Source: Leucobacter chromiireducens (GTDB lineage: Bacteria > Actinomycetota > Actinomycetes > Actinomycetales > Microbacteriaceae). From it: DNA of 64,000 nucleotides. The translations under genes were made by a program, and so were the position numbers. Of this stretch, positions 35,697 to 44,340 are shown piece by piece (the stretch's first letter is position 1; each line of letters begins with the position of its first letter). The stretch spans positions 170,249 to 234,248 of the forward strand of contig NZ_RPDI01000001.1 of NCBI RefSeq assembly GCF_003917135.1, given 5' to 3'. The notes below the pieces were generated by a model. That model saw nothing but the letters and a program-made list of their open reading frames with translations, ran no database searches and was not told the origin of the DNA.

Positions 35697-37112
35697 CTAG
35701 CGGGTGCCCTCGAGCGGGAACTCCTCACCGAGCGCGTCGATCTGCTCCGTGGTGGGATCCCCCTCCGAGAAGTCCATCTTCGGCACCGGCTTCTTGAAGC
35801 CCTTCGTGACGAGCGCGATGATCACGACACCGACCACGAGCCAGATCCCGCCGACGAGCCAGGTGGCCGGCTCGAGCGACGTCCACAGCCAGATCGTCAG
35901 GGCGAAACCGATCAGCGGTGCGACGCCGTACTTCAGGATCTGCGACGCGGTCACCGGCTCGCGCCGCCCGCCCTTCGGGAACAGGTAGGTACGGATCACC
36001 GACAGGTTGACCATCGCGAACGCGGCGAGCGCGCCGAAGCTGATCATGAACGCCACCGTGTCGAGCGACAGGAAGAGGCTCGACAGCGCGAACACGGAGA
36101 CCGTCACCGCGGCGACGATCGGCGTGCCGAAGCGCTGGTGGAGGCGCGAGAGCGGCTTCGGAAGCATGCCGTCGCGGCCCATCGCGTAGAGGATGCGCGA
36201 GACGGAGACCTGGCCGGTCATGCCGGAGCCGAACGCGCCGACGACGTACACCGCGACGAAGAAGGCCGTGAACGCCTCGCCACCGATGTTGTTCATCACG
36301 GTGACGCCGGCTGCCTCGATCTCGGTGTCGCTGAGCGCGGCCCAGTCCGGGTGGTACGCGACCGCTCCGGCCCAGGAGACGAGGATGAAGAACAGGCCGC
36401 CGACGAGCGTGGCGAGCACGATCGCGCGCGGGATGTCCTTGCGGGGGCGCTTCGCCTCCTCCGACAGCGTGGAGACCGCGTCGAAGCCGAGGAAGGAGAG
36501 CGCGAGGATCGCGGCGCCCGAGGCGACCGCGCCGATGCCGCCCTCACCGAAGGTGAAGGGCTCGATGAGGCTCACGTCGGTGTTGCCGCCGAGCGCGTGC
36601 TTGAACGCGAGCACCATGAAGATCACCACGAGCACCACGGAGAGCGCGATGATCGCGAAGTTCACCTTGTTGACGAGGTTGATGCCGAGGATGTTGAACA
36701 GCAGCACCAGCAGCAGTGCGACGAGCGTGAACACCCACACGGGGATCGCCGGGAACTGCGTGTTCAGGTAGATCCCGATCAGCATGAAGTTGATCATCGG
36801 GATGAACAGGTAGTCGAGCAGCATCACCCAACCGGTGAGGAAGCCAGCTGCCCCACCGAAGGATTGCTGCGTGTAGGTGTACGCCGACCCGGCAACCGGG
36901 TAGCGGCGCACCATCGCACCGTAGCTCGCAGCGGTGAACAGCATCGTCACCACCGCCACGATGTACGCGGCCGGGAGGTGGCCGTCGGTGACCTGGTTGA
37001 CAATGCCGTACGTGGTGAAGACGGTGATCACCGTCATGTACGTCACCCCGAACAGGGTGAGTCCAACCAAGCCGAGTGATCGCTTGAGCTGGGGTTGATT
37101 CGATGCGCTCAC
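35697..37112 (-). CDS. APC family permease, PlaP/PuuP putrescine-importer type (1)
   Basis: 471 residues, 12 helices. Resembles the enterobacterial putrescine importers PlaP/PuuP throughout: VFTTYGIVNQVTDGHLP near residue 30, RYPVAGSAYTYTQQSFGG, LLDYLFIPMIN, SFLGFDAVSTLSEEAKRP and FGALAAFAMVNLSVI, with a C-terminal KKPVPKMDFSEGD tail. So amine or amino-acid uptake is likely. GTG 37112 is 5 nt after AAGGAG. Very similar to the permease at 38.9-40.3 kb; the two flank an amidohydrolase and all three read in one direction, so a single transcript is possible. Confidence 0.87.
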   Translation of the reverse strand: MSASNQPQLKRSLGLVGLTLFGVTYMTVITVFTTYGIVNQVTDGHLPAAYIVAVVTMLFTAASYGAMVRRYPVAGSAYTYTQQSFGGAAGFLTGWVMLLDYLFIPMINFMLIGIYLNTQFPAIPVWVFTLVALLLVLLFNILGINLVNKVNFAIIALSVVLVVIFMVLAFKHALGGNTDVSLIEPFTFGEGGIGAVASGAAILALSFLGFDAVSTLSEEAKRPRKDIPRAIVLATLVGGLFFILVSWAGAVAYHPDWAALSDTEIEAAGVTVMNNIGGEAFTAFFVAVYVVGAFGSGMTGQVSVSRILYAMGRDGMLPKPLSRLHQRFGTPIVAAVTVSVFALSSLFLSLDTVAFMISFGALAAFAMVNLSVIRTYLFPKGGRREPVTASQILKYGVAPLIGFALTIWLWTSLEPATWLVGGIWLVVGVVIIALVTKGFKKPVPKMDFSEGDPTTEQIDALGEEFPLEGTR

Positions 37113-37152
37113 GATGTCTCCTTTGAATCGAGTCAGCGTTCTTACTTGTGGA

Positions 37153-38778
37153 TTATCGGGTGAAAGTCCGGTCTCCTGCGAGCCACGTGCCGAGCACGGG
37201 CAGATCCGCAATCGCTTCTGCCGCGATTTCAAGCGGATTTTCGGCGAGCCACACGGCGTCCGCCGTGCGACCCACTTCGAGCGTGCCGCGCGTGTCGGCG
37301 GCCAGCGCCTGGCGGGCGATGCCGCGCGTGTACGCGCCGTACGCGGTGGCGGCGTCGACGCGCTCCTCGGGCAGCCAGGCCTCGGCTCCGGGCTCCGCGT
37401 GGCTGTGGCGGGTGATCGCGGTCGACACGGCGGGGCGCCAGTCGATCGTCGTGACCGGCCAGTCGCTTCCGAAGGAGATGGTGGCGCCGCTGCGGTGCAC
37501 CGAGCCAATGAGGTACTGCCAGTCCTCGCGCGGGTGGCCGAGGTGCGGGATCGTGAGATCGCGCATCACGGCGTCGCACTGCGCCCAGTACGGCTCGAAG
37601 TTCGCGATGACGCCGAGCTCGGCGAAGCGCGACACGTCGGCGGGATCGAGCAGGGCGACGTGGGCGATCACGTGGTCGCGCTGGCGCGCGGGGTTCGTCG
37701 CCACCGCGGCGGCGATTGCGTCGAGCGCGCTCCGGTTCGCCGCATCGCCGATGGCGTGCAGGTGGAGCTGGAAGCCAGCGGCGTCGAACGCGGTCGCCGC
37801 GGCCGCGAGCTCCACCGCATCCCAGTTGGGGAGCCCGGTCTCGGTCGGCCGATCGGCGTACGGCTCGAGCAGCGCGGCGGTGTGGCTCTCGATGACGCCG
37901 TCGACGAAGAACTTCACGGTCTCGCCGCTCAGGCGGTCAGCGCCGAGTGCGCGAACGCGCGCGCGGTTCGAGGTGAACTCGGCGAGCTGCTCGCGCCAGC
38001 GCGCGGGATCGGCGCGGAACGCGAGGTTGATGCGCGTGTGCAGGCGGCCCTGCTCGGCGGCGGTGAGGTACACGGGGAGGTCGCCCGGCTCCACCCACGC
38101 GTCCTGCACCCACGTCATGCCGAGCGCCGCGTACTGCCGCGTCGCGCGGTCGATCGCGTCGAGCCGCTGCTCCAGCGGGAACGCCGGCACGACATCCGCG
38201 AGGAAGTTGTTGGCCGCGGCCTCCTGCAGGGTGCCGAGCGGGGAGCCGTCTTCGCGGCGCACGATGCGACCGAGTGCGGGATCGGGGGTGTCCGCGGTGA
38301 TGCCGCCGGCCGCGAGTGCCGCGGAGTTCACCCACGCCGTGTGGTAGTCCCAGGCGCGGAGGATGGTGGGGGTGTCGCCCGTGACCTCGTCGAGCCAGCG
38401 CGCGTCGAACAGGCCTCCCTCGGAGAACGTCGCGTCGTAGCTGCCGCCGACGATCCACTCGGCCTCGGGGTGCTCGGCCTTCCACGCGGCGACCGCGTCG
38501 ATGATTCCTTGCTTGTCCGCGGCGGCGCGGATCGCGGGCCCGAGGGCCTCGACGCCGCCGAGCATGGGGTGCGCGTGGCCGTCGCCGGGGGCTGGGGCGA
38601 GCGTGCCGCCCGCGAGGTCGATCACGGTGGCGCCCGGCTGGGACGCGAGCGCGGCAGCGTCCGCTCCGAGCGCCGCGACCGCGGCGCCGTCGAACGCGAT
38701 GGCGTCGCTCGTGATCGGCGATCCCGCGTGTGCGGGGTCAACGAGGATGGTGCCGCCGGTGAAAACGGTGATGCTCAT
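37153..38778 (-). CDS. YtcJ-like amidohydrolase (metal-dependent hydrolase family 3)
   Basis: 541 residues. Typical YtcJ/NfdA-type beta-sandwich plus TIM barrel: N-terminal VFTGGTILV, metal site in PGDGHAHPMLGG near residue 66, VKFFVDGVIESHTAALL, LHLHAIGDAANRSALDA and ISFGSDWPVTTIDWRP, giving the His/Asp ligands. The usual FxDxHxH start is altered to PGDGHAH. Substrates are generally amides or formamides. Lies 40 nt upstream of permease gene 1 and downstream of permease gene 2, suggesting it hydrolyses an imported amine derivative (inference). Confidence 0.85.
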   Translation of the reverse strand: MSITVFTGGTILVDPAHAGSPITSDAIAFDGAAVAALGADAAALASQPGATVIDLAGGTLAPAPGDGHAHPMLGGVEALGPAIRAAADKQGIIDAVAAWKAEHPEAEWIVGGSYDATFSEGGLFDARWLDEVTGDTPTILRAWDYHTAWVNSAALAAGGITADTPDPALGRIVRREDGSPLGTLQEAAANNFLADVVPAFPLEQRLDAIDRATRQYAALGMTWVQDAWVEPGDLPVYLTAAEQGRLHTRINLAFRADPARWREQLAEFTSNRARVRALGADRLSGETVKFFVDGVIESHTAALLEPYADRPTETGLPNWDAVELAAAATAFDAAGFQLHLHAIGDAANRSALDAIAAAVATNPARQRDHVIAHVALLDPADVSRFAELGVIANFEPYWAQCDAVMRDLTIPHLGHPREDWQYLIGSVHRSGATISFGSDWPVTTIDWRPAVSTAITRHSHAEPGAEAWLPEERVDAATAYGAYTRGIARQALAADTRGTLEVGRTADAVWLAENPLEIAAEAIADLPVLGTWLAGDRTFTR

Positions 38779-38820
38779 GGTCTCTGCGTCCTTGCTGCTG
38801 GGTGCGGGTTCGGGCGGTGG

Positions 38821-38865
38821 TGCCTGGTGCGGTGGTGCCTGGTGCGGTGGTGCGTGGCGCGCTGG
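38821..38865. repeat. 15-bp tandem repeat, three units
   Basis: Two identical units TGCCTGGTGCGGTGG (38821-38835, 38836-38850) and a degenerate third (38851-38865, 12 of 15 matching), between the permease-2 stop hairpin and the amidohydrolase start. Confidence 0.7.
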
Positions 38866-38869
38866 TGGG

Positions 38870-38896
38870 GTGCGGCGGGGCGGTGCCCCGCCGCAC
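38870..38896 (-). terminator. Hairpin after permease 2
   Basis: Perfect 12-bp arms GTGCGGCGGGGC / complement around GGT, 5 nt beyond the permease stop. It may partly separate permease 2 from the amidohydrolase-permease 1 genes. Confidence 0.65.
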
Positions 38897-38901
38897 GGGG
38901 G

Positions 38902-40311
38902 CTACTTGAAGGGGACCGCCTCGCCCATCGCGTCGACGACGGTGGTTTCCGGGCCCTCGGAGAAGTCCATGCGCGGCACGGGCTTGCGGAAGAAGTTGGT
39001 CTTCGCCATGAGGATGATGAGGCCGATCGCGAACCAGATGCCGCCGACGATCCACGTCATCGACTCGAGCGAGGTCCAGAGCCAGATGGTGAGCGCGAAG
39101 CCGATGAGCGGGAACAGGCCGCGCAGGATCAGATCCTTGCCGGATCGCTGCGCCTCCTCCCCGCGCTTGGGGAAGAGGTAGACGCGGATCACCGAGAGGT
39201 TGACCATCGCGAACGCGGCGAGCGCGCCGAAGCTGATCATGAACGCCGCCTGCTCGAGGGTGAGGAACAGGCTCGCGAGCGCCACGATCGAGACCGCGGC
39301 GGCTGCGACGACGGGGGTGCCGAACCGCTTCCAGAGGATCCCGAGCGGCTTCGGCAGCGTGCCGTCGCGGCCCATCGAGTAGAGGATGCGGGCGACCGAG
39401 ACCTGGCCGGCGAGACCGGAGCCGAAGCAGCCGGCCACCGTGAACACCACGAAGAGGAGGCCGAGCCACTCGCCAGCGACGTGGTGTGCGAGCACCACGC
39501 CGGCCGCGTCGAGCAGCTCGCGCGGGGCCTGGCTCCAGTCGTCGAGGTGATACGCGCGCGCGCCCACCCACGACACGAAGATGAAGATCGCGCCGCCGAT
39601 GAGCGCGGTGAGGATGATGGCGCGCGGGATGTCGCGGCGGGGGTGCTTCGCCTCCTCGGAGAGCGTGGACACCGCGTCGAAGCCGAGGAAGGAGAGGGCC
39701 AGGATGCCGGCTCCCGTGAAGATCGGGCTGAAGCCGGTCGAGCCGGGGATGAACGGCTCGATGAGGCCGGGCGCGTTCGGGTCGGCGATCGCCGTCTTGA
39801 TGGCGAACACGGCGAAGAGGATCACCGCGGCGACCGAGATGCTGACGATGATGACGTTGAGCTTGTTGACGAGCGTGATGCCGAGCACGTTGAAGATGAA
39901 GACCGCGATCAGCGTGATGAGCGAGACGATCCAGGCCGGCACGCTCGGGAACTGCGTCGACACGTAGAGGCCGAGGATCATGAAGTTGATCATCGGGATG
40001 AAGAGGTAGTCGAGCAGGAGGACCCAGCCGGTCAGGAAGCCGGCGCCGCCGCCGAAGGCCTGCTGCGTGTAGGTGTACGCCGAACCGGCGACGGGGTACT
40101 TGCGCACCATCGCCGCGTAGCTATTCGCGGTGAAGAGCATGGTGAGCAGGGCGACGACGTACGCGAGGGGCAGCTTGCCCTCGGTGACCTGGTTCACGAT
40201 GCCGTAGGTGGTGAAAACGGTCGCGACCGCCATGTACGCGAGGCCGAAGAGGACGAGGCCTCCGAGGCCAAGTTCTCGTTTCAGCCCATTTCGTGCGGCG
40301 GATTCTGTCAC
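38902..40311 (-). CDS. APC family permease, PlaP/PuuP putrescine-importer type (2)
   Basis: 469 residues, 12 helices; close paralogue of the permease at 35.7-37.1 kb, with the same landmarks (VFTTYGIVNQVTEGKLP, RKYPVAGSAYTYTQQAFGG, LLDYLFIPMIN, FLGFDAVSTLSEEAKHP, FRKPVPRMDFSEG). The main differences are in the loop near residues 185-210. Putrescine or a related amine is the likely substrate by family. GTG 40311 has GGAG 6-9 nt upstream. Divergent from the TetR gene across 147 bp, which points to local control. Confidence 0.87.
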   Translation of the reverse strand: MTESAARNGLKRELGLGGLVLFGLAYMAVATVFTTYGIVNQVTEGKLPLAYVVALLTMLFTANSYAAMVRKYPVAGSAYTYTQQAFGGGAGFLTGWVLLLDYLFIPMINFMILGLYVSTQFPSVPAWIVSLITLIAVFIFNVLGITLVNKLNVIIVSISVAAVILFAVFAIKTAIADPNAPGLIEPFIPGSTGFSPIFTGAGILALSFLGFDAVSTLSEEAKHPRRDIPRAIILTALIGGAIFIFVSWVGARAYHLDDWSQAPRELLDAAGVVLAHHVAGEWLGLLFVVFTVAGCFGSGLAGQVSVARILYSMGRDGTLPKPLGILWKRFGTPVVAAAAVSIVALASLFLTLEQAAFMISFGALAAFAMVNLSVIRVYLFPKRGEEAQRSGKDLILRGLFPLIGFALTIWLWTSLESMTWIVGGIWFAIGLIILMAKTNFFRKPVPRMDFSEGPETTVVDAMGEAVPFK

Positions 40312-40458
40312 TGGATCTCCTTTGATGCGGGTGGTGCGGACGCATAAATGAACGGGGTTCTTTTACGGTCGGGTTGAGAATAGTACGAAACGCGCCCGAG
40401 CGCGACTTCGCACACGCTGATGTGTCGGATCGTGGCAAGCTGGGAGCGGAGGAACACG

Positions 40459-41211
40459 ATGTCGACACCGGCAAAGAAGCCAGCGCCCACCGGCGACGCC
40501 AGCGAGACCGCGGCGGAAACGAGCGCTCCGAGCGCCCCGAAACGGCGCGTCGGCCGACCGCGAAACCGCGTGCTGTCGCGCCGCCTGATCCTGGAAACCG
40601 GGCTGCGGCTCATCGACGAGCGCGGCGCGCACGGCGTCGGCATGCGTGCGATCGCGAGCGAGCTCGGCGTGCGCCCGTCGGCGCTGTACAACCACATCGG
40701 GGGCGAGGCGGAGCTGATCGCTGGCGTGCGCGAGCTGATCAGCGACCGCATCGCCGTCGACATGTTCGCCAGCGAGCCGTGGGACGAGGCGCTCGCTGGC
40801 TGGGCCACCCACTACCGCAGCACGTTCGCCGCGCATCCCCCGACGATCGCGCTGCTCGCCACCCTGCCGCTCGCCGAGAACTCCGTGACCTCCCAGATGT
40901 ACGAGACGGTGATCGCGGCGCTCGTGCGCGCGGGCTGGTCGGGCGAGCGCGCGCTCGCCCTCATGGTCGCGCTCGAATCGTTCATCCTCGGCTCGGCGCT
41001 CGACCTCGCAGCCGACGACAGCATGCTCGATCCCGGGCCGCGCGACGACGTGCCCGAGTTCACTGCAGCGTACGCCGAGCGCTCCACCGTGCTCGCCGAG
41101 CGCGGCGTGCGCCCAGCGGACGCCGCGTTCGATCTCGGGCTCCGCGCGATCCTGAACGGCTTCCGCGCCGAGTACACGGCGCTCGGCCTCCGGCCGCGGG
41201 CGCACGCATAA
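40459..41211 (+). CDS. TetR family transcriptional regulator
   Basis: 250 residues. A disordered, Ala/Pro-rich leader (about 30 residues) precedes the TetR helix-turn-helix: SRRLILETGLRLIDERGAHGVGMRAIASELGVRPSALYNHIGG near residues 37-80. The C-terminal domain (TetR_C-like, from about residue 95) would bind the inducer. Divergent from the APC-permease genes, and thus their probable repressor; ligand possibly the imported amine (inference). GGAGGAA at 40448 supports ATG 40459. Convergent with the Pot-type ABC operon. Confidence 0.9.
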   Translation: MSTPAKKPAPTGDASETAAETSAPSAPKRRVGRPRNRVLSRRLILETGLRLIDERGAHGVGMRAIASELGVRPSALYNHIGGEAELIAGVRELISDRIAVDMFASEPWDEALAGWATHYRSTFAAHPPTIALLATLPLAENSVTSQMYETVIAALVRAGWSGERALALMVALESFILGSALDLAADDSMLDPGPRDDVPEFTAAYAERSTVLAERGVRPADAAFDLGLRAILNGFRAEYTALGLRPRAHA

Positions 41212-41243
41212 GGGGGTGGGGAGCCACCGAGCTCCCCACCCCC
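41212..41243. terminator. Bidirectional hairpin between tetR and the ABC permease
   Basis: Perfect 13-bp arms (41212-41224 GGGGGTGGGGAGC; 41231-41243) around CACCGA. Starts directly after the tetR stop codon and ends 15 nt before the end of the convergent permease gene. Confidence 0.75.
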
Positions 41244-41257
41244 GCATGCCGCCCTGG

Positions 41258-42067
41258 CTACTTCACGTCGCCGGCCGCCGAGGCCTTCTGCGAGAAGTAC
41301 ACCGGGATCAGCGAGAGCAGGATCATGATCGTCGCGACGACGTTCACCTGGTTCACCTCGTTGGGGCGCGCCATCTGGTTCATGATCCAGAGCGGCAGCG
41401 TTTCAACGCCGGGCGGGGCCGTGAAGATGGTCACCACGATCTCGTCGAAGGAGAGCGCGAACGCGAGCAGGCCGCCCGCGATGAAGGAGCTGCGGAACTG
41501 CGGGAACGTGACCAGGCGGAACGTCTGCCCGATGCCGGCGCCGAGGTCCATCGACGCCTCCTCGAGATTCGGGTTCATGCGGCGCAGCCGCGCGATCACG
41601 TTGTTGAACACCATCACCACGCAGAAGGTGGCGTGCGCGATGATCATGCCCCAGTAGCCGACGTGGATCCCCATGGGCTTCAGCACCTGATGGAACGTGT
41701 TCGAGAGCGCCACACCGGTGACGATGCCCGGCAGGGTGATCGGCAGCACGATGAGCAGGTTCACCGTCTGCTGCCCGAAGAAGCGGAAGCGCTGCAGCGC
41801 GAACGCGGCGAGTGTGCCGAGCACCAGCGCGATCGCGGTCGCGATGAGGGCGACCACGACGGAGTTGAGCAGCGCCGCGTGCACGGCGGGGTTGACGAGC
41901 GCCTTGTGCCACCACTCCAGTGAGAAACCGGGAATGGGCCAGCCGGCGACGCGGCCGGAGTTGAACGAGTTCATGACGATCACGAACAGCGGGATGTACA
42001 TGAAGCCGAGCGCGATGAGCGTGACGATGGCGAGAGCGATCTTCGTCCCGCGGTTCAAGCGAAGCAT
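41258..42067 (-). CDS. ABC transporter permease, PotC/YdcV type
   Basis: 269 residues, six membrane helices. Spermidine/putrescine-type BPD permease: FMYIPLFVIVMNSFNSG near residue 22 and the ATPase-contact EAA loop EEASMDLGAGIGQTFRLVTFPQF near residue 165. Last gene of the operon ATPase - binding protein - PotB-like permease - PotC-like permease. Starts 28 nt after the PotB-like gene ends. Confidence 0.9.
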   Translation of the reverse strand: MLRLNRGTKIALAIVTLIALGFMYIPLFVIVMNSFNSGRVAGWPIPGFSLEWWHKALVNPAVHAALLNSVVVALIATAIALVLGTLAAFALQRFRFFGQQTVNLLIVLPITLPGIVTGVALSNTFHQVLKPMGIHVGYWGMIIAHATFCVVMVFNNVIARLRRMNPNLEEASMDLGAGIGQTFRLVTFPQFRSSFIAGGLLAFALSFDEIVVTIFTAPPGVETLPLWIMNQMARPNEVNQVNVVATIMILLSLIPVYFSQKASAAGDVK

Positions 42068-42095
42068 GGGGGTCTCCTTGGCGAGCCGGATCGGA

Positions 42096-42980
42096 CTACA
42101 GGTTGTTCAGCGCGCCCGTGCGGCGCACCACGGTGAGGTAGAGCACAACGAGCACGATGGGCACGACCGAGAACGCAGCGGCGAGCGGGGGATTGAGATT
42201 GATGTTCTGCGCGATGATGCTGCCGATCATCTGGGTGGAGCCGCCGACGTACATCGCCGCGATGTAGTCGCCGAGGCTGAGCGAGAACGTGAAGATCGAG
42301 CCGGCGATGAGCGAGGGGAGCAGGAGCGGCGCGACCACGGTGCGGATGGTGCGCGCACCGCTCGCGCCGAGGTCAGAGGACGCGTCGAACAGGTTCGTGG
42401 GGATCTGGGACACCGCGGCATATACCGGAATCGCCATATACGGGAACCAGAGGTAGACGAGCGTCAGAATGACGGTGAGCACGCCGAAGCCGGGGCCCTC
42501 GACGCCGAGCGGGGACAGCGCCCAGTTGAAGAACCCGGTATCGGTCCAGACAAGGCGCATCGCGATGATCTTCACGAGGTAGCCCGCCCAGAGCGGCAGC
42601 GTGATCAGGACGGCGAGAGTTGCCCGGAGGCGCGGCCCGGCCACCTTCGCCATGAACACGGCGAGCGGGATCGCGACGAGCGCGCAGATCGCGGTGACCG
42701 CCAGCGCGATCCCGAGCGTGCGCAGCGCGGTCGCGAGGTACGCGGGCACCGTGAACAGCTGCTGGAAGTTCTCCAGCGTGAAGCCAGGCTTCACGCGCGA
42801 GGTGAACGGGTCGGTGGTCCAGAACGCGGTGATCAGCAGCAGCGCGAGGGACAGGATGTACACCCCGATGAGCCACGTCATCGGCAGCGCGAGGAGCGAG
42901 GCGAGGCGTGCACGCGGGTGCCGCGCGAGCGCGGTGGACAGGGGCTTGCTGCGGCGTTCGAGAACGTTCTGGGTGCTCAC
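42096..42980 (-). CDS. ABC transporter permease, PotB/YdcU type
   Basis: 294 residues, six helices. First permease of a polyamine-type importer: N-terminal LALPMTWLIGVYILSLALLLITAFW, EAA-like loop DASSDLGASGARTIRTVVAPLLLPSLIAG near residue 195. The PotB-like length and the partner PotC-like gene fit a heterodimeric channel. GTG start. Separated from the binding-protein gene by 115 nt that contain a strong hairpin (43051). Confidence 0.9.
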   Translation of the reverse strand: MSTQNVLERRSKPLSTALARHPRARLASLLALPMTWLIGVYILSLALLLITAFWTTDPFTSRVKPGFTLENFQQLFTVPAYLATALRTLGIALAVTAICALVAIPLAVFMAKVAGPRLRATLAVLITLPLWAGYLVKIIAMRLVWTDTGFFNWALSPLGVEGPGFGVLTVILTLVYLWFPYMAIPVYAAVSQIPTNLFDASSDLGASGARTIRTVVAPLLLPSLIAGSIFTFSLSLGDYIAAMYVGGSTQMIGSIIAQNINLNPPLAAAFSVVPIVLVVLYLTVVRRTGALNNL

Positions 42981-43050
42981 GGTGCTTCCTCGCTACGAGA
43001 GACGGTGGGTGGGGCACGCTGCGGTGCGCGTGCGGGGGAGGAGAGGGGGT

Positions 43051-43080
43051 GAGGTGCGGGGCCCGCTGGCCCCGCACCTC
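43051..43080 (-). terminator. Intra-operon hairpin between binding-protein and permease genes
   Basis: Perfect 13-bp arms (43051-43063 GAGGTGCGGGGCC; 43068-43080) around CGCT, 15 nt after the binding-protein stop. Probably a partial terminator or an mRNA 3'-end stabiliser that lets the binding protein be made in excess. Confidence 0.6.
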
Positions 43081-43095
43081 AGCGGATCGGGGTGA

Positions 43096-44274
43096 CTAGC
43101 CCTTCACCGTCGCCCAGGCGTTGGTCCAGTCCTGGTAGTTCGTGCACGTCACGTCGGTGCGGCCGTCGAGGCACTGGTCGATCGGCGTGGTCCAGAACCA
43201 CACCTGCTTGTAGTACTCCTCATCGGTGGCGTTGAAGTAGTCGCAGTGCGCCTTCGCCTCGTCGTTCAGCTCGCAAAACGCGCCGTTCGCGGGGGCCATG
43301 CCGAAGTTCATCGCAATGGCGCCGTTCACCTCGGGCGAGGAGGTGTAGTCCATCCACGCGTACGCGCAGTTCGGGCTCTTCGCCTCGGAGGCGAGCATCC
43401 ACGCGTCGGACCAGCCGCTCGCGCCCTCCTGGGGGAGCACGCTCTTGAACTTGTCGTCCTGCGTCGCCTTGCGCAGCACCTCCCACGAGGTGCCGACGAC
43501 CGAGTTGCCGCCGGTGAACGAGGTCACGTTCGTTGCGGGCGACCAGTACTCGGACACCATCGCGTTCTGCTGCTTGAGCAGATCCGTCGCGGCCTGGAGC
43601 TGGGTGTCGTCGAGCGCGTACGGGTTCGTGATCCCCAGATCCGGCTCGTGCTCCATGAGGTAGATCGCGGCGTCGGCGATGTAGATCGGGCTGTCGTATG
43701 CGGTGATCTTGCCGGCGTACGGGCTGTCCTTCTCCCACACGACGTCCCAGCTGTCCGGCGCCTCCGTGACGACCTCGCTGTTGTACTCGAGGATGTTCGC
43801 GCCGCGGCCGATCGGGATGCCGTAGACGCTGCCGTTCAGCGTGTCGTACAGCTGCCCCTTCATGCCCTCGACGATGTCGTCGCTGAAGTTCGGGATCAGC
43901 TCGGTGTTGAGCGGCTGCACGTTGCCGTCGACGATGAGGCGGAGGCTGGCGTCGCCCGACGCGGAGACGAGGTCGTATTCCCCGGTGCGCATGAGCTGCA
44001 CCATCTCGTCGCTCGTCGCGGCGACCTTGCGGTTGACGGCGCAGCCGGTGTCCGCAGTGAACTGATCGGCCCACGCCGGCTCGACGAAGCCGGACCACGC
44101 GACGATGTTCACCTCCTTCTCCATGTCGCCGAGCGTCTCCATCGCGGGGATCTCGGGGACGTCGATGGAGAGGCCGCCTGCGGCGTCACCGCCACCGTCG
44201 GTTGCGGAACAGCCGGCGAGTGCCAGGCCTGCAGCGGCGATGAGCGCCGCTGGGGCGAGGATCTTCTTGTTCAT
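43096..44274 (-). CDS. Extracellular polyamine-type solute-binding lipoprotein (PotD-like)
   Basis: 392 residues. Lipobox LALAGC with lipidated C22, then a two-lobe periplasmic-binding fold of the PotD/spermidine-putrescine class: VNIVAWSGFVEPAWADQFTADTGCAVNRKVAATSDEMVQLMR and IPIGRGANILEYNSE. The EKDSPYAGKITAYDSP hinge and DYTSSPEVNGAIAMNFG region match PotD-like proteins. Four extra cysteines near the C-terminus (CELND, CDYFN, CLDG, CTN) may form disulfides. Ligand likely a polyamine or amino-acid derivative. Confidence 0.9.
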   Translation of the reverse strand: MNKKILAPAALIAAAGLALAGCSATDGGGDAAGGLSIDVPEIPAMETLGDMEKEVNIVAWSGFVEPAWADQFTADTGCAVNRKVAATSDEMVQLMRTGEYDLVSASGDASLRLIVDGNVQPLNTELIPNFSDDIVEGMKGQLYDTLNGSVYGIPIGRGANILEYNSEVVTEAPDSWDVVWEKDSPYAGKITAYDSPIYIADAAIYLMEHEPDLGITNPYALDDTQLQAATDLLKQQNAMVSEYWSPATNVTSFTGGNSVVGTSWEVLRKATQDDKFKSVLPQEGASGWSDAWMLASEAKSPNCAYAWMDYTSSPEVNGAIAMNFGMAPANGAFCELNDEAKAHCDYFNATDEEYYKQVWFWTTPIDQCLDGRTDVTCTNYQDWTNAWATVKG

Positions 44275-44340
44275 CGGAACTCCCTTGTTGTCGATTGTGT
44301 GTGGTGCGAGTATGTGTGGTTGGCGGGCGGTGTGCCTGGA

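Noticed and set aside
38821..38865. Possible CRISPR-like repeat
   Set aside because: Units are directly adjacent without spacers and only three are present.
37114..40347. 1077-codon open frame on the plus strand
   Set aside because: It runs antisense through both permeases and the amidohydrolase; its product is low-complexity (R, E, D, H-rich) and has no domain. Long antisense frames are expected at this GC content.
43084..43093. GGATCGGGGT, possible fourth copy of the dispersed palindrome
   Set aside because: Only 10 bases match and no complementary arm follows; it lies next to the end of the binding-protein gene by chance.
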